From: Methanomicrobiales archaeon | GTDB lineage: Archaea > Halobacteriota > Methanomicrobia > Methanomicrobiales > JACTUA01 | Direction of reading: 5' to 3' | Length of the DNA stretch: 64,000 nt | Assembly (NCBI GenBank): GCA_030019205.1 | Contig: JASEFH010000010.1 | Span: 24,240-88,239 of the forward strand | Shown here: positions 18,360-27,566 of the stretch, in pieces | Layout of the letters: every line of letters begins with the position of its first letter | Position numbering within the stretch: the first letter of the stretch is position 1 | Translations under genes and position numbers: made by a program | Notes under the pieces: model-generated | Told to the model about the DNA's origin: nothing | The model's input: the letters and a program-made list of their open reading frames with translations, nothing else | Database searches by the model: none

Positions 18360-19277
18360 ATGAGCGTTCCCAGAGACGACGTCTGCATCTTCATACCCAC
18401 GCTGAACGAAGCCCCCACCATCGGGCAGCTCGTCTCAGAGTTCCGGGAACTCGGCTACCTCCACATCCTGGTCGTGGACGGGGGCAGCACCGACGGCACG
18501 ATCGAGATCGCCAGGGCTGCCGGCGCCAAAGTCCACATCCAGACCAGCAGGGGGAAGGGGAACGCGATCATCGAGGCGCTCGACCTGATCGATCGCCCCT
18601 ACGTGCTGATGCTGGATGGAGACGGCACCTACTCGCCCCGGGACGCGGAGATCATGCTGAGGCCGCTCTCGCTGGGGTACGACCATGTCATCGGCAACCG
18701 TCTGAACAACCCGAACTCCGCCGCATTCTCGCGGCTGAATCTGTTCGGAAACCGCATCATCAACGGGCTCTTCAAATTCGCGCACCGGCGGGATCTCTGC
18801 GACATCCTCTCGGGGTACCGGGCATTCACCCTGGACTCGCTGCGGCAGATGCATCTGAAAGAGGGGGGATTCGCGATCGAGACCGAGATGTCGGTGGGCG
18901 CCGTGCGCAACAACCAGCGGGTGATGGTCGTGCCGGTAAAGTATACAGAGCGGCAGGGCACCGCGACCAAACTGAACCCCATCCAGGACGGTGTCCGCAT
19001 TGCCGGAGCGATCTACCGCCTTGCCCGGATGAACAATCCTCTCTTCTACTTCGGTCTGCTCGGCGTCGCGATGGTGATCCTCGGGTCGATCACCGGCGTG
19101 TACGTCGTGCTGGAGTGGCTGAAGGACATCGAACATCTCCCGCTCACCATCCTGACCGTGCTCCTGATCACCGTGGGATTCGAGATCTTCATGTTCGGGG
19201 TGATCAGCGACATGATCCTGACCTTCCACCGCGAGATCATCCGGGAGATCCAGCAGCCCCCGAGAGAGCCCAAATAA
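18360..19277 (+). CDS. AglJ-like family 2 glycosyltransferase
   Basis: 305 residues. The GT-A domain (about 1-210) has IPTLNEAPTIGQLV, VVDGGSTDGT and the DxD motif in LDGDGTYSP, plus the acceptor-side segment SGYRAFTLDSL. Two membrane helices follow (about 225-290). This is the layout of dolichol-phosphate sugar transferases such as haloarchaeal AglJ, which start N-glycans on dolichol phosphate at the cytoplasmic face of the membrane. The sugar cannot be told. Divergent from DUF99; no other glycosylation gene is nearby. Confidence 0.88.
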   Translation: MSVPRDDVCIFIPTLNEAPTIGQLVSEFRELGYLHILVVDGGSTDGTIEIARAAGAKVHIQTSRGKGNAIIEALDLIDRPYVLMLDGDGTYSPRDAEIMLRPLSLGYDHVIGNRLNNPNSAAFSRLNLFGNRIINGLFKFAHRRDLCDILSGYRAFTLDSLRQMHLKEGGFAIETEMSVGAVRNNQRVMVVPVKYTERQGTATKLNPIQDGVRIAGAIYRLARMNNPLFYFGLLGVAMVILGSITGVYVVLEWLKDIEHLPLTILTVLLITVGFEIFMFGVISDMILTFHREIIREIQQPPREPK

Positions 19278-20423
19278 CTGCCCGGAAGTGCCGCCGGGGA
19301 TCACTCTCCCTGTCTGCGGCATGCCCCCGAAACGGACCCGTGAGGCTTCGATCGGGATCGCCCTCTCCCCTTCGCGGGCGCAGCCGCGGATCGGCCAGCG
19401 GCATCGGACACTCACTGCATTTCTACCATTTCCCCGTTTGCCGCTGCCGTTGTACGAAGGCCCCGCAGTAGCGGCGCAGCACTTCCCCAGGACGGAGCGA
19501 CGGTGTCCTGCCAGGAGCCTGACAGGGGATGGAAGCATTCCCGTTGCCAAGGGACCGCTCACCTTGCCAGGATAGAGGCTCTGCCCCGCATTGGAGGGGC
19601 GGGTTTCTCCCTGTCTTCCGGCAGGCGGGAGAGGGGCTGTCGCACCCCCTCCTTCCCGCCCGATGCGACAGGAGTCCCGCGAAGAGTACGGTCCAGCCCC
19701 GAATCGATCCCGGCTCGACTCTCCCCCCCTGGCATGGGAGACCGTTCGCTCCGGCCTTCGGAAGCAGGGGATATCGCACGCGATGAGGAGGCCTGCGGGA
19801 GACCCCGTGATTCCCTTCTCCCCCCTTGGGGGGGGGAGAATGGATCCGGCGACGGGCGGGATCGGACAGGGGGCGCCGTTTCTGGATCGATCCGCTACCC
19901 AACGGGATCGATGGTTCAGTCGCCGTGCGGGCATCTCGGGGATCGTACCAGCGGGGGAGGGAGACGGGGGGAGAGGGGACGCACCCCCTCCCTCGGAGGT
20001 GCGGCAGGAGCGGTTCCGGAGGTGTGGATGGCATCGATCCAGGGCGAACACGAACCAGACTCCGAAGAAGCCTCTCTTCCCTGTCATCGATCGACCCCTC
20101 ATCCGGATCAGGCCTCGTCGAACTGGGGGCGGATGCATCCCGCCCCCGCGCGGTTCGATGGGACCTGTGGGGGGAAGCGAGAATCGAATTTCTCCCGTCC
20201 CGGATCGGAATTCCCGTGTTTCCCGGGAGGTGGGAGGAGCACCTCTGACTCTCGTGCCCGATCAGATACGGCGAGGAGGTCTCCTGCCAGGAATCCCTTT
20301 TGGTACGGGAGAGAAGGGCATGTGCGCAGATAGGGGCATTCTATCAGACGAACCAGCCGCTCCGAACGGAAAAGAGGGCGAGGATCCGGACATTCCGGTA
20401 ATGCTACCCTTTCGCCCGCCCGA
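19278..20423. other. 1.1-kb gene-free GC-rich gap with hairpins
   Basis: No recognisable gene, although long frames are open. It contains an inverted repeat CTGTCGCA / TGCGACAG (19637-19644 and 19664-19671) and a strong hairpin TTCTCCCCCC-TTGG-GGGGGGAGAA at 19816-19839. Both resemble elements in other gaps of this window. Confidence 0.5.
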
Positions 20424-20987
20424 TCAGGTACCCGGGGCCGTTCGTTTCTCCATCGGACGGAGCTCGCCCAGGATGTGGAGGATGCGGCAGGAGTGCTCCA
20501 CGGCCGAGGTGACGAGATACGCCTCTTCCAGCGTGCTGCCGCAGGAGAACGTGCCGTGCCCCCGCACGAGCACGACTGCGGCAGCGGCCAGCGCATCCGC
20601 CACGCGCTCTGCCAGCTCCTCCGACCCCGCTCTCCCTTCGATGACTGCGATGCGGGGGCAAATCATCCCGCCCTCGACATCCTTCGGCTCAACCAGGTCC
20701 CGCACCATGGACGCGGCAACGGCGTACGGCGGGTGTACATGCAGCACCGCGCGGCGGTTCGTCCGGAGGTAGATCGCGCGGTGGACGACGGACTCCCGCG
20801 AGGCCTCGGGAGGGGGGCTGCCAGAGAACGGCACGAATACCGCGGTTCCCGGTTCGTCCATATAGGCCCCCGTCCGCTTGATCCAGAAGCCCTTCCCCTC
20901 GCGGACGCTGAAGTTTCCGAAGTTGCCGCCGGTCAGCCCTTCCGCGAACAGACGCCTGCCTATCCTCGCAATCTCCGGATCCCGCAA
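20424..20987 (-). CDS. Class II aldolase/adducin family protein
   Basis: About 187 residues, the size of fuculose-/ribulose-phosphate aldolases. Motifs: TGGNFGNFSVREG (phosphate and substrate region), KRTGAYMDE, the zinc histidines in VLHVHPPYA, and VRGHGTFSCG with the third histidine. The C-terminal helix EAYLVTSAVEHSC is also typical. The start is uncertain: a TTG at 20987 has AGAGGTG at proper distance, while a GTG at 20996 lies inside that same signal. The 5' end overlaps the DNA glycosylase gene by about 28 bp. Substrate is not known; candidates are small phosphorylated sugars. Confidence 0.8.
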   Translation of the reverse strand: MRDPEIARIGRRLFAEGLTGGNFGNFSVREGKGFWIKRTGAYMDEPGTAVFVPFSGSPPPEASRESVVHRAIYLRTNRRAVLHVHPPYAVAASMVRDLVEPKDVEGGMICPRIAVIEGRAGSEELAERVADALAAAAVVLVRGHGTFSCGSTLEEAYLVTSAVEHSCRILHILGELRPMEKRTAPGT

Positions 20988-21592
20988 CTGTCGCACCTCT
21001 TCTTTGCACAGCGCTCTTTGGCGTACTCCACGATGTGGGCATGGCTCTGGCGGCATGCCTCGGGGTCTCCCGATACGGCGTTCTCGAACGCACGGCGGAG
21101 TGCATCGCGATTCCCCGGAATGCCCGCACAGCGGCATATCCTCTCCGTATACGCATCCATGACAAAGCAGGGGCGGGAGAAGCCATAGCAGAGGATGCTG
21201 TCCGCCGTCTCTTCCCCAACGCCGTGTACGGAGAGCAGCTGCTGCCGTAGCTCGGCGGTGGTCATCTCCTGCATCCGCTCCACGCCCCCGCACGTGCGTA
21301 CGTGTCGCGCCAGGTTCTGGAGGCGCCGCGCCTTTACCCGGTAGAAACCGCTGCTGCGGATGGCACGCTCCACCACGTCAGCGGGTGCATCGCATAGCCG
21401 GTCCAGGGAGAGTAGCCCCACCTCGCGGAGCCGTTCCAGCGCCCTCTCCACGTTCTCCCAGCGGGTCTGCTGCGTCAGGATCGCACCGATCATCACGCCG
21501 TCCGGATCGGAGTCCCACCATTCGATGCGGCCGTATTCCGAGGATAGGAGGCGGAGGATCTCCGCTGCCTTACCTGAACTGGATGCCGACAT
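20960..21592 (-). CDS. HhH-GPD DNA glycosylase, endonuclease III superfamily (MagIII-like)
   Basis: 210 residues with a helix-hairpin-helix in LLSVHGVGEETADSILCYGF and the catalytic aspartate in FVMDAYTERI. The lysine that gives endonuclease III its lyase activity (GxGxKTA) is replaced by Glu in GVGEETA, as in the monofunctional 3-methyladenine glycosylase MagIII. It is therefore probably a glycosylase without strong AP-lyase activity. The C-terminal cluster loop is degenerate: C-X4-C-X2-C and no fourth cysteine before the stop, instead of CX6CX2CX5C. It overlaps npdG by 23 bp and the aldolase gene by about 28 bp. Confidence 0.85.
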   Translation of the reverse strand: MSASSSGKAAEILRLLSSEYGRIEWWDSDPDGVMIGAILTQQTRWENVERALERLREVGLLSLDRLCDAPADVVERAIRSSGFYRVKARRLQNLARHVRTCGGVERMQEMTTAELRQQLLSVHGVGEETADSILCYGFSRPCFVMDAYTERICRCAGIPGNRDALRRAFENAVSGDPEACRQSHAHIVEYAKERCAKKRCDSCGIRRLRG

Positions 21593-22220
21593 CCTTCATC
21601 CTGTTGAACCGGGCGATGTTGAGAAGGACGGGGGTGATGCTCTCCACCATGGACGATGCGCGAAGCGGCCCGGCGTCGAACGCACGCAGGTTCGGCATCG
21701 AAGCCACCAGGTCCATGACCTGCCGCTTCGCCTGCGGATCGTCGCCGCATACCGCGACAGAGTAGTCCAGGGACTCGCCGATCGCCTTCCAGCGGTTCGC
21801 AGCGATGTTGTTGAAAGCGGTGCAGACCCGGGCGCTCTCCGGGAGGAGACTCTGAATCAGCATGCCCGCGGAGCCTTCGGGAGGAGGCGCATAGTAAAAG
21901 CAATCGGACCGCTCGATCGGGTTCACGGGGCTGATCACGATCTTGTCCTCGAATCCGCTGATGCTCTGGAGCGTGGACGCCACATGCTTGAAGGGAATGG
22001 CGAGAACCACGATATCGGCTTCGTCCACGGCGCCCTGGTTGTCCGCCCCCCTGCAGGCTGCTCGGAGCCCCCGCGCCTTCAGCGCCTGCACCGTCAGGTC
22101 GCTCGCCTCGCAGGCCTTCCGCTCCTCGCGGGAGCCGAGGATCACTTCGTGGTGCAGCGAGAGCCGGAGCGCCATTCCTTCGCCGATGTCCCCGGTTCCG
22201 CCCAGGATACCTATCTTCAC
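21570..22220 (-). CDS. npdG: F420H2:NADP+ oxidoreductase
   Basis: 216 residues of the archaeal Fno/NpdG family, which moves hydride between coenzyme F420 and NADP and so supplies NADPH in hydrogenotrophic methanogens. The N-terminal dinucleotide fold has MKIGILGGTGDIGEGMALRL and GSREERK, the latter contacting NADP phosphate. Further family motifs are VVLAIPFKHV, ISPVNPIE, VCTAFNNIAANRW and FDAGPLRASSMVESITPVLLN. The start overlaps the thioredoxin stop in an ATGA, so the two redox genes are translationally coupled. Confidence 0.94.
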   Translation of the reverse strand: MKIGILGGTGDIGEGMALRLSLHHEVILGSREERKACEASDLTVQALKARGLRAACRGADNQGAVDEADIVVLAIPFKHVASTLQSISGFEDKIVISPVNPIERSDCFYYAPPPEGSAGMLIQSLLPESARVCTAFNNIAANRWKAIGESLDYSVAVCGDDPQAKRQVMDLVASMPNLRAFDAGPLRASSMVESITPVLLNIARFNRMKDVGIQFR

Positions 22221-22492
22221 TCTTCCACCAGCGGCTGCAGCAGGATTTCCAGGGTCTGTGCGGTGGTGAGCCCTTCCAGGGTCTGCACGACCCTGCCGTC
22301 CTTCTCGATGATCAGGGTGGGAACCACCTGGATCCCGTAGCGTTCGGCCTCGTCCATATGCTCGTCCACGTTGATCTTCCGGATATCCACCTTATCTCCC
22401 ATCCGGGTCGCCAGCTCGTCGATCATGGGTGACTGCCGTTTGCACGGACCGCACCAGTCTGCGTAAAAATCTATCAGAACGGGTTTACTCAT
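22217..22492 (-). CDS. Thioredoxin
   Basis: 91 residues beginning MSKPVLIDFYADWCGPCKRQ, with the active-site WCGPC and the cis-proline segment VVPTLIIEKDG. Normal thioredoxin/glutaredoxin-like fold, slightly short. The ATG at 22492 is preferred: upstream GAGGTGGG is a ribosome site, and the frame before it does not look like protein. ATGA overlap with npdG suggests that F420-derived NADPH and thioredoxin reduction are co-regulated, although no thioredoxin reductase is in the window. Confidence 0.9.
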   Translation of the reverse strand: MSKPVLIDFYADWCGPCKRQSPMIDELATRMGDKVDIRKINVDEHMDEAERYGIQVVPTLIIEKDGRVVQTLEGLTTAQTLEILLQPLVEE

Positions 22493-22599
22493 ATGCAATC
22501 CCACCTCGCGTTGCAGCAGGGGAAGATAAACGTTCTCATCTTCCCTCCTGCCCAGCGAATCTCGCTTTCGCTTCGAGAGATACAAGGAGTTACTCTTTC

Positions 22600-22925
22600 A
22601 ATATATATTGAGGTTCTGGTACGGGAATATCCGCGGCATGGGAGAAGACGGGAGGACTCTCTCATGTTCGCCTGTGCACGGACCCATCGCACCGATCGGG
22701 AGGGTAAGGGAGTGCCCCTCTTCCGGGCCCTCGCTCCCCGCCGGAACGATAATCCGCAGGACAGGATGCCTCATTATTGCGAGTAAAATGCATGGCAGTC
22801 GATCATTCGATCGACTCTGCAGAATCTTGGGATGATGTCCCTGTAAAGCCGGATCATTCCTGCAGAGAGGCACGCGGTAGCATACGGTTATCAGGTGTGC
22901 TCTAATCCATGGTTATTATCGTTAT
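22600..22925. other. Intergenic region, nothing recognised
   Basis: An AT-rich palindromic CAATATATATTG lies at about 22593-22604 and could serve the thioredoxin operon about 100 bp away. Beyond it I see no gene up to the TATA-like box of the DUF2795 gene. Confidence 0.4.
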
Positions 22926-22928
22926 ATC

Positions 22929-22945
22929 GGCATATTTATATAAAA
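22929..22945 (+). promoter_or_regulatory. TATA-like box for the DUF2795 gene
   Basis: ATATTTATATAAAATAA is one of the strongest archaeal TATA-like elements in the window. It lies 68-84 bp before the start codon at 23013, giving a leader of about 45-50 nt that contains a GGAAGAGAGA ribosome site. Confidence 0.6.
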
Positions 22946-23012
22946 TAAATTGTATGGTGGCGGCCGCAGCCTGCCGGATCATGCGCTCCGGCAGGTTGCA
23001 GGAAGAGAGAGA

Positions 23013-23264
23013 ATGGCACGAAGAGGAGAAGAAATGGAGCCCTCGGTTCGGGGTGGCGAAGAGTCGCTCCGGACGCCGGGAAGCGCCTCGCAGTTCCAGT
23101 CCTACACCAAGGGGATCGACTACCCGAAGTCCAAGCGGGAGGTAGTCGAGTACATGCGGAGGATGAACGCTCCCGACGAAGTCATCCGTGAGGCAGAATC
23201 CCTGCCGGATCAGGAGTTCCGCTCTGCCGCCGAGCTGAGTCAGGCATTCGGGAAGATCAGATAA
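23013..23264 (+). CDS. DUF2795-domain protein
   Basis: 83 residues. The first 25 or so are polar and probably disordered. The remainder (IDYPKSKREVVEYMRRMNAP, then DEVIREAESLPDQEF, then RSAAELSQAFG) is a DUF2795 fold, a small helical domain found in archaea and actinobacteria and of unknown function. The ATG at 23013 follows GGAAGAGAGAGA at a suitable distance. Monocistronic, driven by a strong TATA-like box. Confidence 0.75.
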   Translation: MARRGEEMEPSVRGGEESLRTPGSASQFQSYTKGIDYPKSKREVVEYMRRMNAPDEVIREAESLPDQEFRSAAELSQAFGKIR

Positions 23265-24010
23265 CTCTGTGAGCCATACCTGCCACCCCAAATTTTTCAC
23301 GGTGCGTATTCGCAACCGAAGGTTCTCGAACAGCAATCCCATCTCCACAGCCTGACCGCAGGCGGCTCTCCTTCGGCGCAGTGATCAGGGTATCCGCGAT
23401 CCCGCTGCAATGCACACCGCCGCCGCGCGCCGAATATGCGCAGGCCATCCCGCATGCGTCCCCGAATCAAAATACTGCTTCCGGGAAACATTCAGCCGCT
23501 CCAACCCCTCCAAAAGGGAGAGGTGCCGCCAGGGCAGCCCACGAACGCACACCGCACAGGGGCGTGTTCCGCGGCGTTCAGGGCAGGAGATCCCCGCCCT
23601 TGACATTCGCCGGAATGCCTGCGATGGGGGCAGATGCTCCATCCAGGAGGCACCCCCCCCGAGGACGGCTACCATCAACCCGCCTGACATGCGGGCAGAG
23701 TCGCACACCGTTGAAGGGGAGGATGACGAAGGCAGGGACACGTGCTCCGCCCTCCTTCACCGCCATGGAGAGGGGGATCCGATCGGAGCGTGCCGGAGTG
23801 CCCCGTATCTGGCGGACCGGGAAGAGGTAAATCGTTAACACCATCGATCGCTGGCGGTGTGATCTGCTGCCGGGGACGTCTGCGGAGGACAGGGAGGGTT
23901 TCCGTGAATGCTCTGCCGGAGCAGCATGGGGATAGGGGCGCCCGCGAGCCGCACCGGGGCTGTCTGCGCTGTTCACGCCCCGTCACCCGAAAAGATGAAT
24001 GGATTCGCCC
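23265..24010. other. 0.75-kb gene-free gap
   Basis: No gene recognised; the frames that are open are GC-driven. It contains AGTCGCACACC (23700 region), one more occurrence of the TCGCAC motif seen in other gaps. Confidence 0.45.
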
Positions 24011-25525
24011 TCAGCGGGAGAGGATGGTCATGATGATCCGACCGTAGGCCGGGCGCGTCACGAGCACCCCGATGAGAACGCCAATGATGGTGACGATGGC
24101 AAATCCGCGGAGCGTTGAGAGATCCATCAGCACCAGGGGCAGCATGGCGATGACGACCGTCGCGGCGGCGACGACGATGATGCCGAGCGCCCGCGAGAGC
24201 CTCTTTAAGTAGAGGTTCGGGGAGGGCACGCGCCCTTCATGCAGCACCTCGTCGGTGATCACCACCAGCTGATCGATGCCCGTGCCCAGCACCGCGATGA
24301 TACCGGCAATCGCCGCCAGATCGAGCTGCTGGATGAAGCGGGCGATCCCGAGCAGGATGATGATCTCGGCAACGTTGATGGCCATCATGGGGAAGACGAC
24401 CATCGGTTCGCGGTAGCGGAAGTAGACCACCGCCCCGACAGTCAGGACCGCCAGGATGCCGGCGTACAGGCACATTGTCTTGAAGTGGTCACCGAGCGAG
24501 GCGGGGACGGATCCGGAGCCCGCCACCGAGACCTCCACGGGGAGCGCACCGGCCCGGAGGTGGATCTCGAGGGCCATCGCCCGATCGAGGGCCTCCTGTC
24601 CGGCGCCCGTCGAGGCGGAGAGGACGCGAACGGGACCGGATCGGAGCTGGTTTGCCAGATCGGGGCTGAGCGGAGCGGAATAGACCGATCGATTGTCGAG
24701 CAGCATGATCAGCTCGTGGTTGTCGGGATCGTTCACCGCATTGTGGTCGATGGCAGCCCGGCGGAAGGCGGCAGCCCCTTCGTCGGAGAGGGTGAAGGGA
24801 ACGCCCCAGGTGCCCTGTTGCGGATCCCGCTCCGGCACCCCGACGCTGGTGATCGCGTCCCCGAAGAGCACATGCTCGGTCTGGTTGCCCGAGGTCACGA
24901 TCCGGATCTCGAACTTGCCCTGCTTGCCCACGATGTCGCGCGCCGTTGTCATGTCCACACCGGCCAGCTCCACCCGCACATAGCGCGCGATCCCCGAGAG
25001 CGAGGTGAGCGTGTTTACCTTCGCGTCACGGGTGCCCAGGCTGTTCAGCTTGTCTTCCAGGATCCGCTTTACGTCGTCCGCCGTCGCGCGGGAGACCCCC
25101 TGCTCGTAGGAGACGAGCTGCCCCCCGGAGGCCGAGAAGGCGGAGGCGAGCTCGGGTTCGGTGTAGAGCCTGCGGATCTCGAGCTTGTTCTCCTCGACAA
25201 GGTAGACCTCGGCGTCAAGCCGTTTCTGCAGATCGCCGACGAAGTCCTGGACTGGGCGATCCGTGTCGAAGCCGGCGATCACCGCCTTGAACTCCAGCTG
25301 GAGCCAGGCCCCGCCCTCCAGGTCGAGCCCGAACTGGAGCGCCGTTGCCGGTTTGCCGTCATCGATGTGAGGGAATATGGCAATCAGGGAGGCGATCGTG
25401 AGGATGACCACCAGAAGCACGCGCCAGTCGCGGAGCAGCCGTTTCACGTCATCTGCTCGCACGGAACCGCCATCCTCGGGCTTATCGCTCCCCGCCTTCT
25501 GCTTCTTCGCACCTCTGTGCTTCAT
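24011..25525 (-). CDS. secD: Protein translocase subunit SecD
   Basis: 504 residues, the archaeal form of this RND-family membrane protein that helps pull secreted proteins out of the Sec channel. One N-terminal helix (WRVLLVVILTIASLIAIFPH) is followed by a large extracytoplasmic domain with the family motif FGLDLEGGAWLQLEF and then five membrane helices from about residue 345. The D-x-x-I/L turn in GIIAVLGTGIDQLVVITDEV marks the SecD transmembrane core. The cytoplasmic N-terminus is Lys-rich. Overlaps secF by 4 bp (ATGA). Confidence 0.95.
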   Translation of the reverse strand: MKHRGAKKQKAGSDKPEDGGSVRADDVKRLLRDWRVLLVVILTIASLIAIFPHIDDGKPATALQFGLDLEGGAWLQLEFKAVIAGFDTDRPVQDFVGDLQKRLDAEVYLVEENKLEIRRLYTEPELASAFSASGGQLVSYEQGVSRATADDVKRILEDKLNSLGTRDAKVNTLTSLSGIARYVRVELAGVDMTTARDIVGKQGKFEIRIVTSGNQTEHVLFGDAITSVGVPERDPQQGTWGVPFTLSDEGAAAFRRAAIDHNAVNDPDNHELIMLLDNRSVYSAPLSPDLANQLRSGPVRVLSASTGAGQEALDRAMALEIHLRAGALPVEVSVAGSGSVPASLGDHFKTMCLYAGILAVLTVGAVVYFRYREPMVVFPMMAINVAEIIILLGIARFIQQLDLAAIAGIIAVLGTGIDQLVVITDEVLHEGRVPSPNLYLKRLSRALGIIVVAAATVVIAMLPLVLMDLSTLRGFAIVTIIGVLIGVLVTRPAYGRIIMTILSR

Positions 25526-26379
25526 CGTGCCTCACTCCTCTGCACATGCCACTTCAGGAGCCCGGCATTGGTCATCCAAGTGTTCATCAGGTCGACCGCG
25601 AGTCCGATGAGGAGAACGGAGGAGATCTCCATGATGACCGGAATCTGACCCAAGAACGACACCGCCCACATGGCGGCGATCGCCGCGAGCGTGGTGGTGG
25701 TCATGATGATACCCGTGCGGTAGGCGCCGGCGAACCTCTCCTCGAGCTTTCCCTTCCGCTTGAGCACGCGGGTGGTGAGCAGGATGTCGCTGTCCACCGA
25801 ATAGCCGATGAGCATCAGGAGGGCGGCGGTGGTGCCGAGGGAGAGGGGGATGCCCACGAGATCCATGACGGCAGCAGTGACTGCGATGTCCGCGAACGCC
25901 GACAGGACCACGGCGAACGACGGGACAACGGCTCGGAAGGCGACAAAGACCACGATGGACATGCCGATGAAGGAGATCGCGAGGGCGAGCAGCGCCTGCT
26001 GCTGTAAAGTCTTTCCGAACGTCTCCCCGATCTGGTCGATCTTGGCGTCGGGGTAGCGTTCATTGACGAACGCGATCAGCGACTGGAGGTCGTCATCGCT
26101 CATCGGCTCGAACTTCAGGTAGTAGCCGGTTGACTGCCCCCCCTGGAGGGGGGTGATGAGGGGATAGGCGGCGAACGTCGAGATCAGAGTTTCTTCGGTA
26201 TCGGTTGTATGGAGGGTGACCGCTGTCCCCCCGGCGAAGTCAAGGCCTGGCTCCACCGGCAGACCGATCGTTGCGATGTTGTAGGTGAGCAGGGCCAGGG
26301 CAACCATCAGGATGATTGCCGGGATGACGACCATCTGCTTTGGGGTGTAGCGGTTCACGTCATACGTGAAAAATCCCAT
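25522..26379 (-). CDS. secF: Protein translocase subunit SecF
   Basis: 285 residues with six membrane helices, partner of SecD. The conserved GLDFAGGTAVTLHT motif follows the first helix, and the membrane core has SVDSDILLTTRVLKRKG and TTTLAAIAAMWAVSFLG. First gene of the two-gene operon. A minus-strand TCTTATATGG (about 26403-26412) lies about 25-30 bp before the ATG and faces the promoter of the divergent DUF2551 gene. Confidence 0.95.
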   Translation of the reverse strand: MGFFTYDVNRYTPKQMVVIPAIILMVALALLTYNIATIGLPVEPGLDFAGGTAVTLHTTDTEETLISTFAAYPLITPLQGGQSTGYYLKFEPMSDDDLQSLIAFVNERYPDAKIDQIGETFGKTLQQQALLALAISFIGMSIVVFVAFRAVVPSFAVVLSAFADIAVTAAVMDLVGIPLSLGTTAALLMLIGYSVDSDILLTTRVLKRKGKLEERFAGAYRTGIIMTTTTLAAIAAMWAVSFLGQIPVIMEISSVLLIGLAVDLMNTWMTNAGLLKWHVQRSEAR

Positions 26380-26401
26380 ACCATATCATTTTATCAAGAT
26401 A

Positions 26402-26412
26402 ACCATATAAGA
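26402..26412. promoter_or_regulatory. Shared TATA-like element between secF and DUF2551
   Basis: ACCATATAAGA reads as a TATA-like box on both strands (TCTTATATGG on the minus). It is about 25 bp from the secF start. On the plus strand it is about 25-30 bp before a short upstream ATG at 26437. A second plus-strand box, CATTTATATAAAATC (26480-26494), is at the right place for a leaderless DUF2551 transcript. Confidence 0.45.
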
Positions 26413-26510
26413 TTTGGTTGTTTTCCAGGAGTAAAAATGGAAGCCAAAGCCTCGTTTATACCATCGAGAGAAAGAAAACATTTATATAAAATCTGGAGTC
26501 AAACGCAGTT

Positions 26511-26825
26511 ATGAAATTTCCGTCTGATATCAGAAAAGATATCGAGGCCCGCCTCATCGGATATCTCTCACGGGATCGGACCGGAATCAGACGCGAATTG
26601 CTGGGGCTGTTCCTTCGGATAAAAGCTCTCACGATACCGCAGATCTACAATGCCCTCAAGAACCGATTCTCCATCAGTTACCACCAGGTGGCGTCCATGG
26701 TGGGTATCATCGCCTCCAAACTGGGCATCCTCCGCCTTACCCGGAATGCTGAAGGCACGAACACCCTGTACGAGCTCAAGGAACAGTACGTCGACATGGT
26801 CCGACGCATCGTTTCCAGCGCGTGA
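26511..26825 (+). CDS. DUF2551 family methanogen protein, winged-helix-like
   Basis: 104 residues of DUF2551, known only from methanogens. The sequence DIEARLIGYLSRDRTGIRRE, LFLRIKALTIPQIYNALKNR and YHQVASMVGIIASKLGILRL reads as a winged-helix fold, so a transcription role is likely but unproven. TATA-like CATTTATATAAAATC lies 17-31 bp upstream. A 25-residue frame (26437-26514) with GGAG before its ATG ends in an ATGA overlap with this start. Confidence 0.8.
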   Translation: MKFPSDIRKDIEARLIGYLSRDRTGIRRELLGLFLRIKALTIPQIYNALKNRFSISYHQVASMVGIIASKLGILRLTRNAEGTNTLYELKEQYVDMVRRIVSSA

Positions 26826-26853
26826 GACGCGCCGGCTGCTTCTCCTCCTTCCC

Positions 26854-27147
26854 ATGGCGCATGACCCCGATCCGGCAGTCCCTGCCGATTCAAGCGGCGA
26901 TTCCGCTTCTCCGGCGATTCAGGTGACAGAGGAGGTCCGGTCCTATATCAAGTCGCGGAGGTGCAACTTCCGGCTTTCGACCTCCTGCGGGGGGGCCATT
27001 CTTCTCCCCGTCAGCGTGAAGCCCCCCAAACCGACCGACATCCAGATCAGCGTCGGCGATTACACCCTGTACGTATCGCGCTACCAGGCACGGGATCTCC
27101 GCACCATTCACCGGGGGATGATCCCGAGACATTATATGTACTACTGA
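26854..27147 (+). CDS. Conserved small methanogen protein
   Basis: 97 residues. Residues 1-22 are acidic and disordered-looking. The core VTEEVRSYIKSRRCNFRLST, SCGGAILLPVSVKPPKPTDI and VGDYTLYVSRYQARDLRTIH looks like a compact conserved domain with two cysteines (RRCNFRLSTSCGG). I recognise it only as a methanogen-type hypothetical. It lies 28 bp after DUF2551 and 14 bp before archease, so it probably belongs to the archease transcript. Confidence 0.65.
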   Translation: MAHDPDPAVPADSSGDSASPAIQVTEEVRSYIKSRRCNFRLSTSCGGAILLPVSVKPPKPTDIQISVGDYTLYVSRYQARDLRTIHRGMIPRHYMYY

Positions 27148-27161
27148 AATCCCGACCTGCC

Positions 27162-27566
27162 ATGCCGTACGAAGAACTCGAACACACAGCCGATGTACGG
27201 ATCCGGGTGAGGGGGGAGTCCATCCCCCATCTCTTCGGAGAGGCGGCGCGGGCGATGTTCCAGACCATGTACGGGCCCTGCACGGGGAGGTCGATCTCCC
27301 GCACCATCGTCCTGGAGTGCGCCGATCCCGAGTGCCTGCTCGCCGATCTCCTGTCCGAGCTGCTCTTCGTCTCGGAGGTGGAGGATGTCGTCTTCTGCTC
27401 GTTCACGGTGGAGATCGCGGGGGCGCGCCTACGGGCGGAGGGCTTCGGAGAGCCGCTCGACCGCACGCGGCACGCAGGACGGGAGATCAAGGGAATCTCC
27501 TACTCCGGCCTCCGCATCCAGGAGAAGGACGGGGAGTACTCCGTTGACATTATCTTCGACGTCTGA
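27162..27566 (+). CDS. Archease (tRNA ligase RtcB cofactor)
   Basis: 134 residues. Archease speeds guanylylation and turnover of RtcB during tRNA splicing. The N-terminal YEELEHTADVRIRVRG holds the metal-binding His and Asp, and the C-terminal RHAGREIKGISYSGLRIQEK and SVDIIFDV match the family end. Length is typical (about 140). Its partner rtcB is 0.86 kb downstream in the same direction, and a tRNA gene with an intron is at 37.7 kb. Confidence 0.92.
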   Translation: MPYEELEHTADVRIRVRGESIPHLFGEAARAMFQTMYGPCTGRSISRTIVLECADPECLLADLLSELLFVSEVEDVVFCSFTVEIAGARLRAEGFGEPLDRTRHAGREIKGISYSGLRIQEKDGEYSVDIIFDV

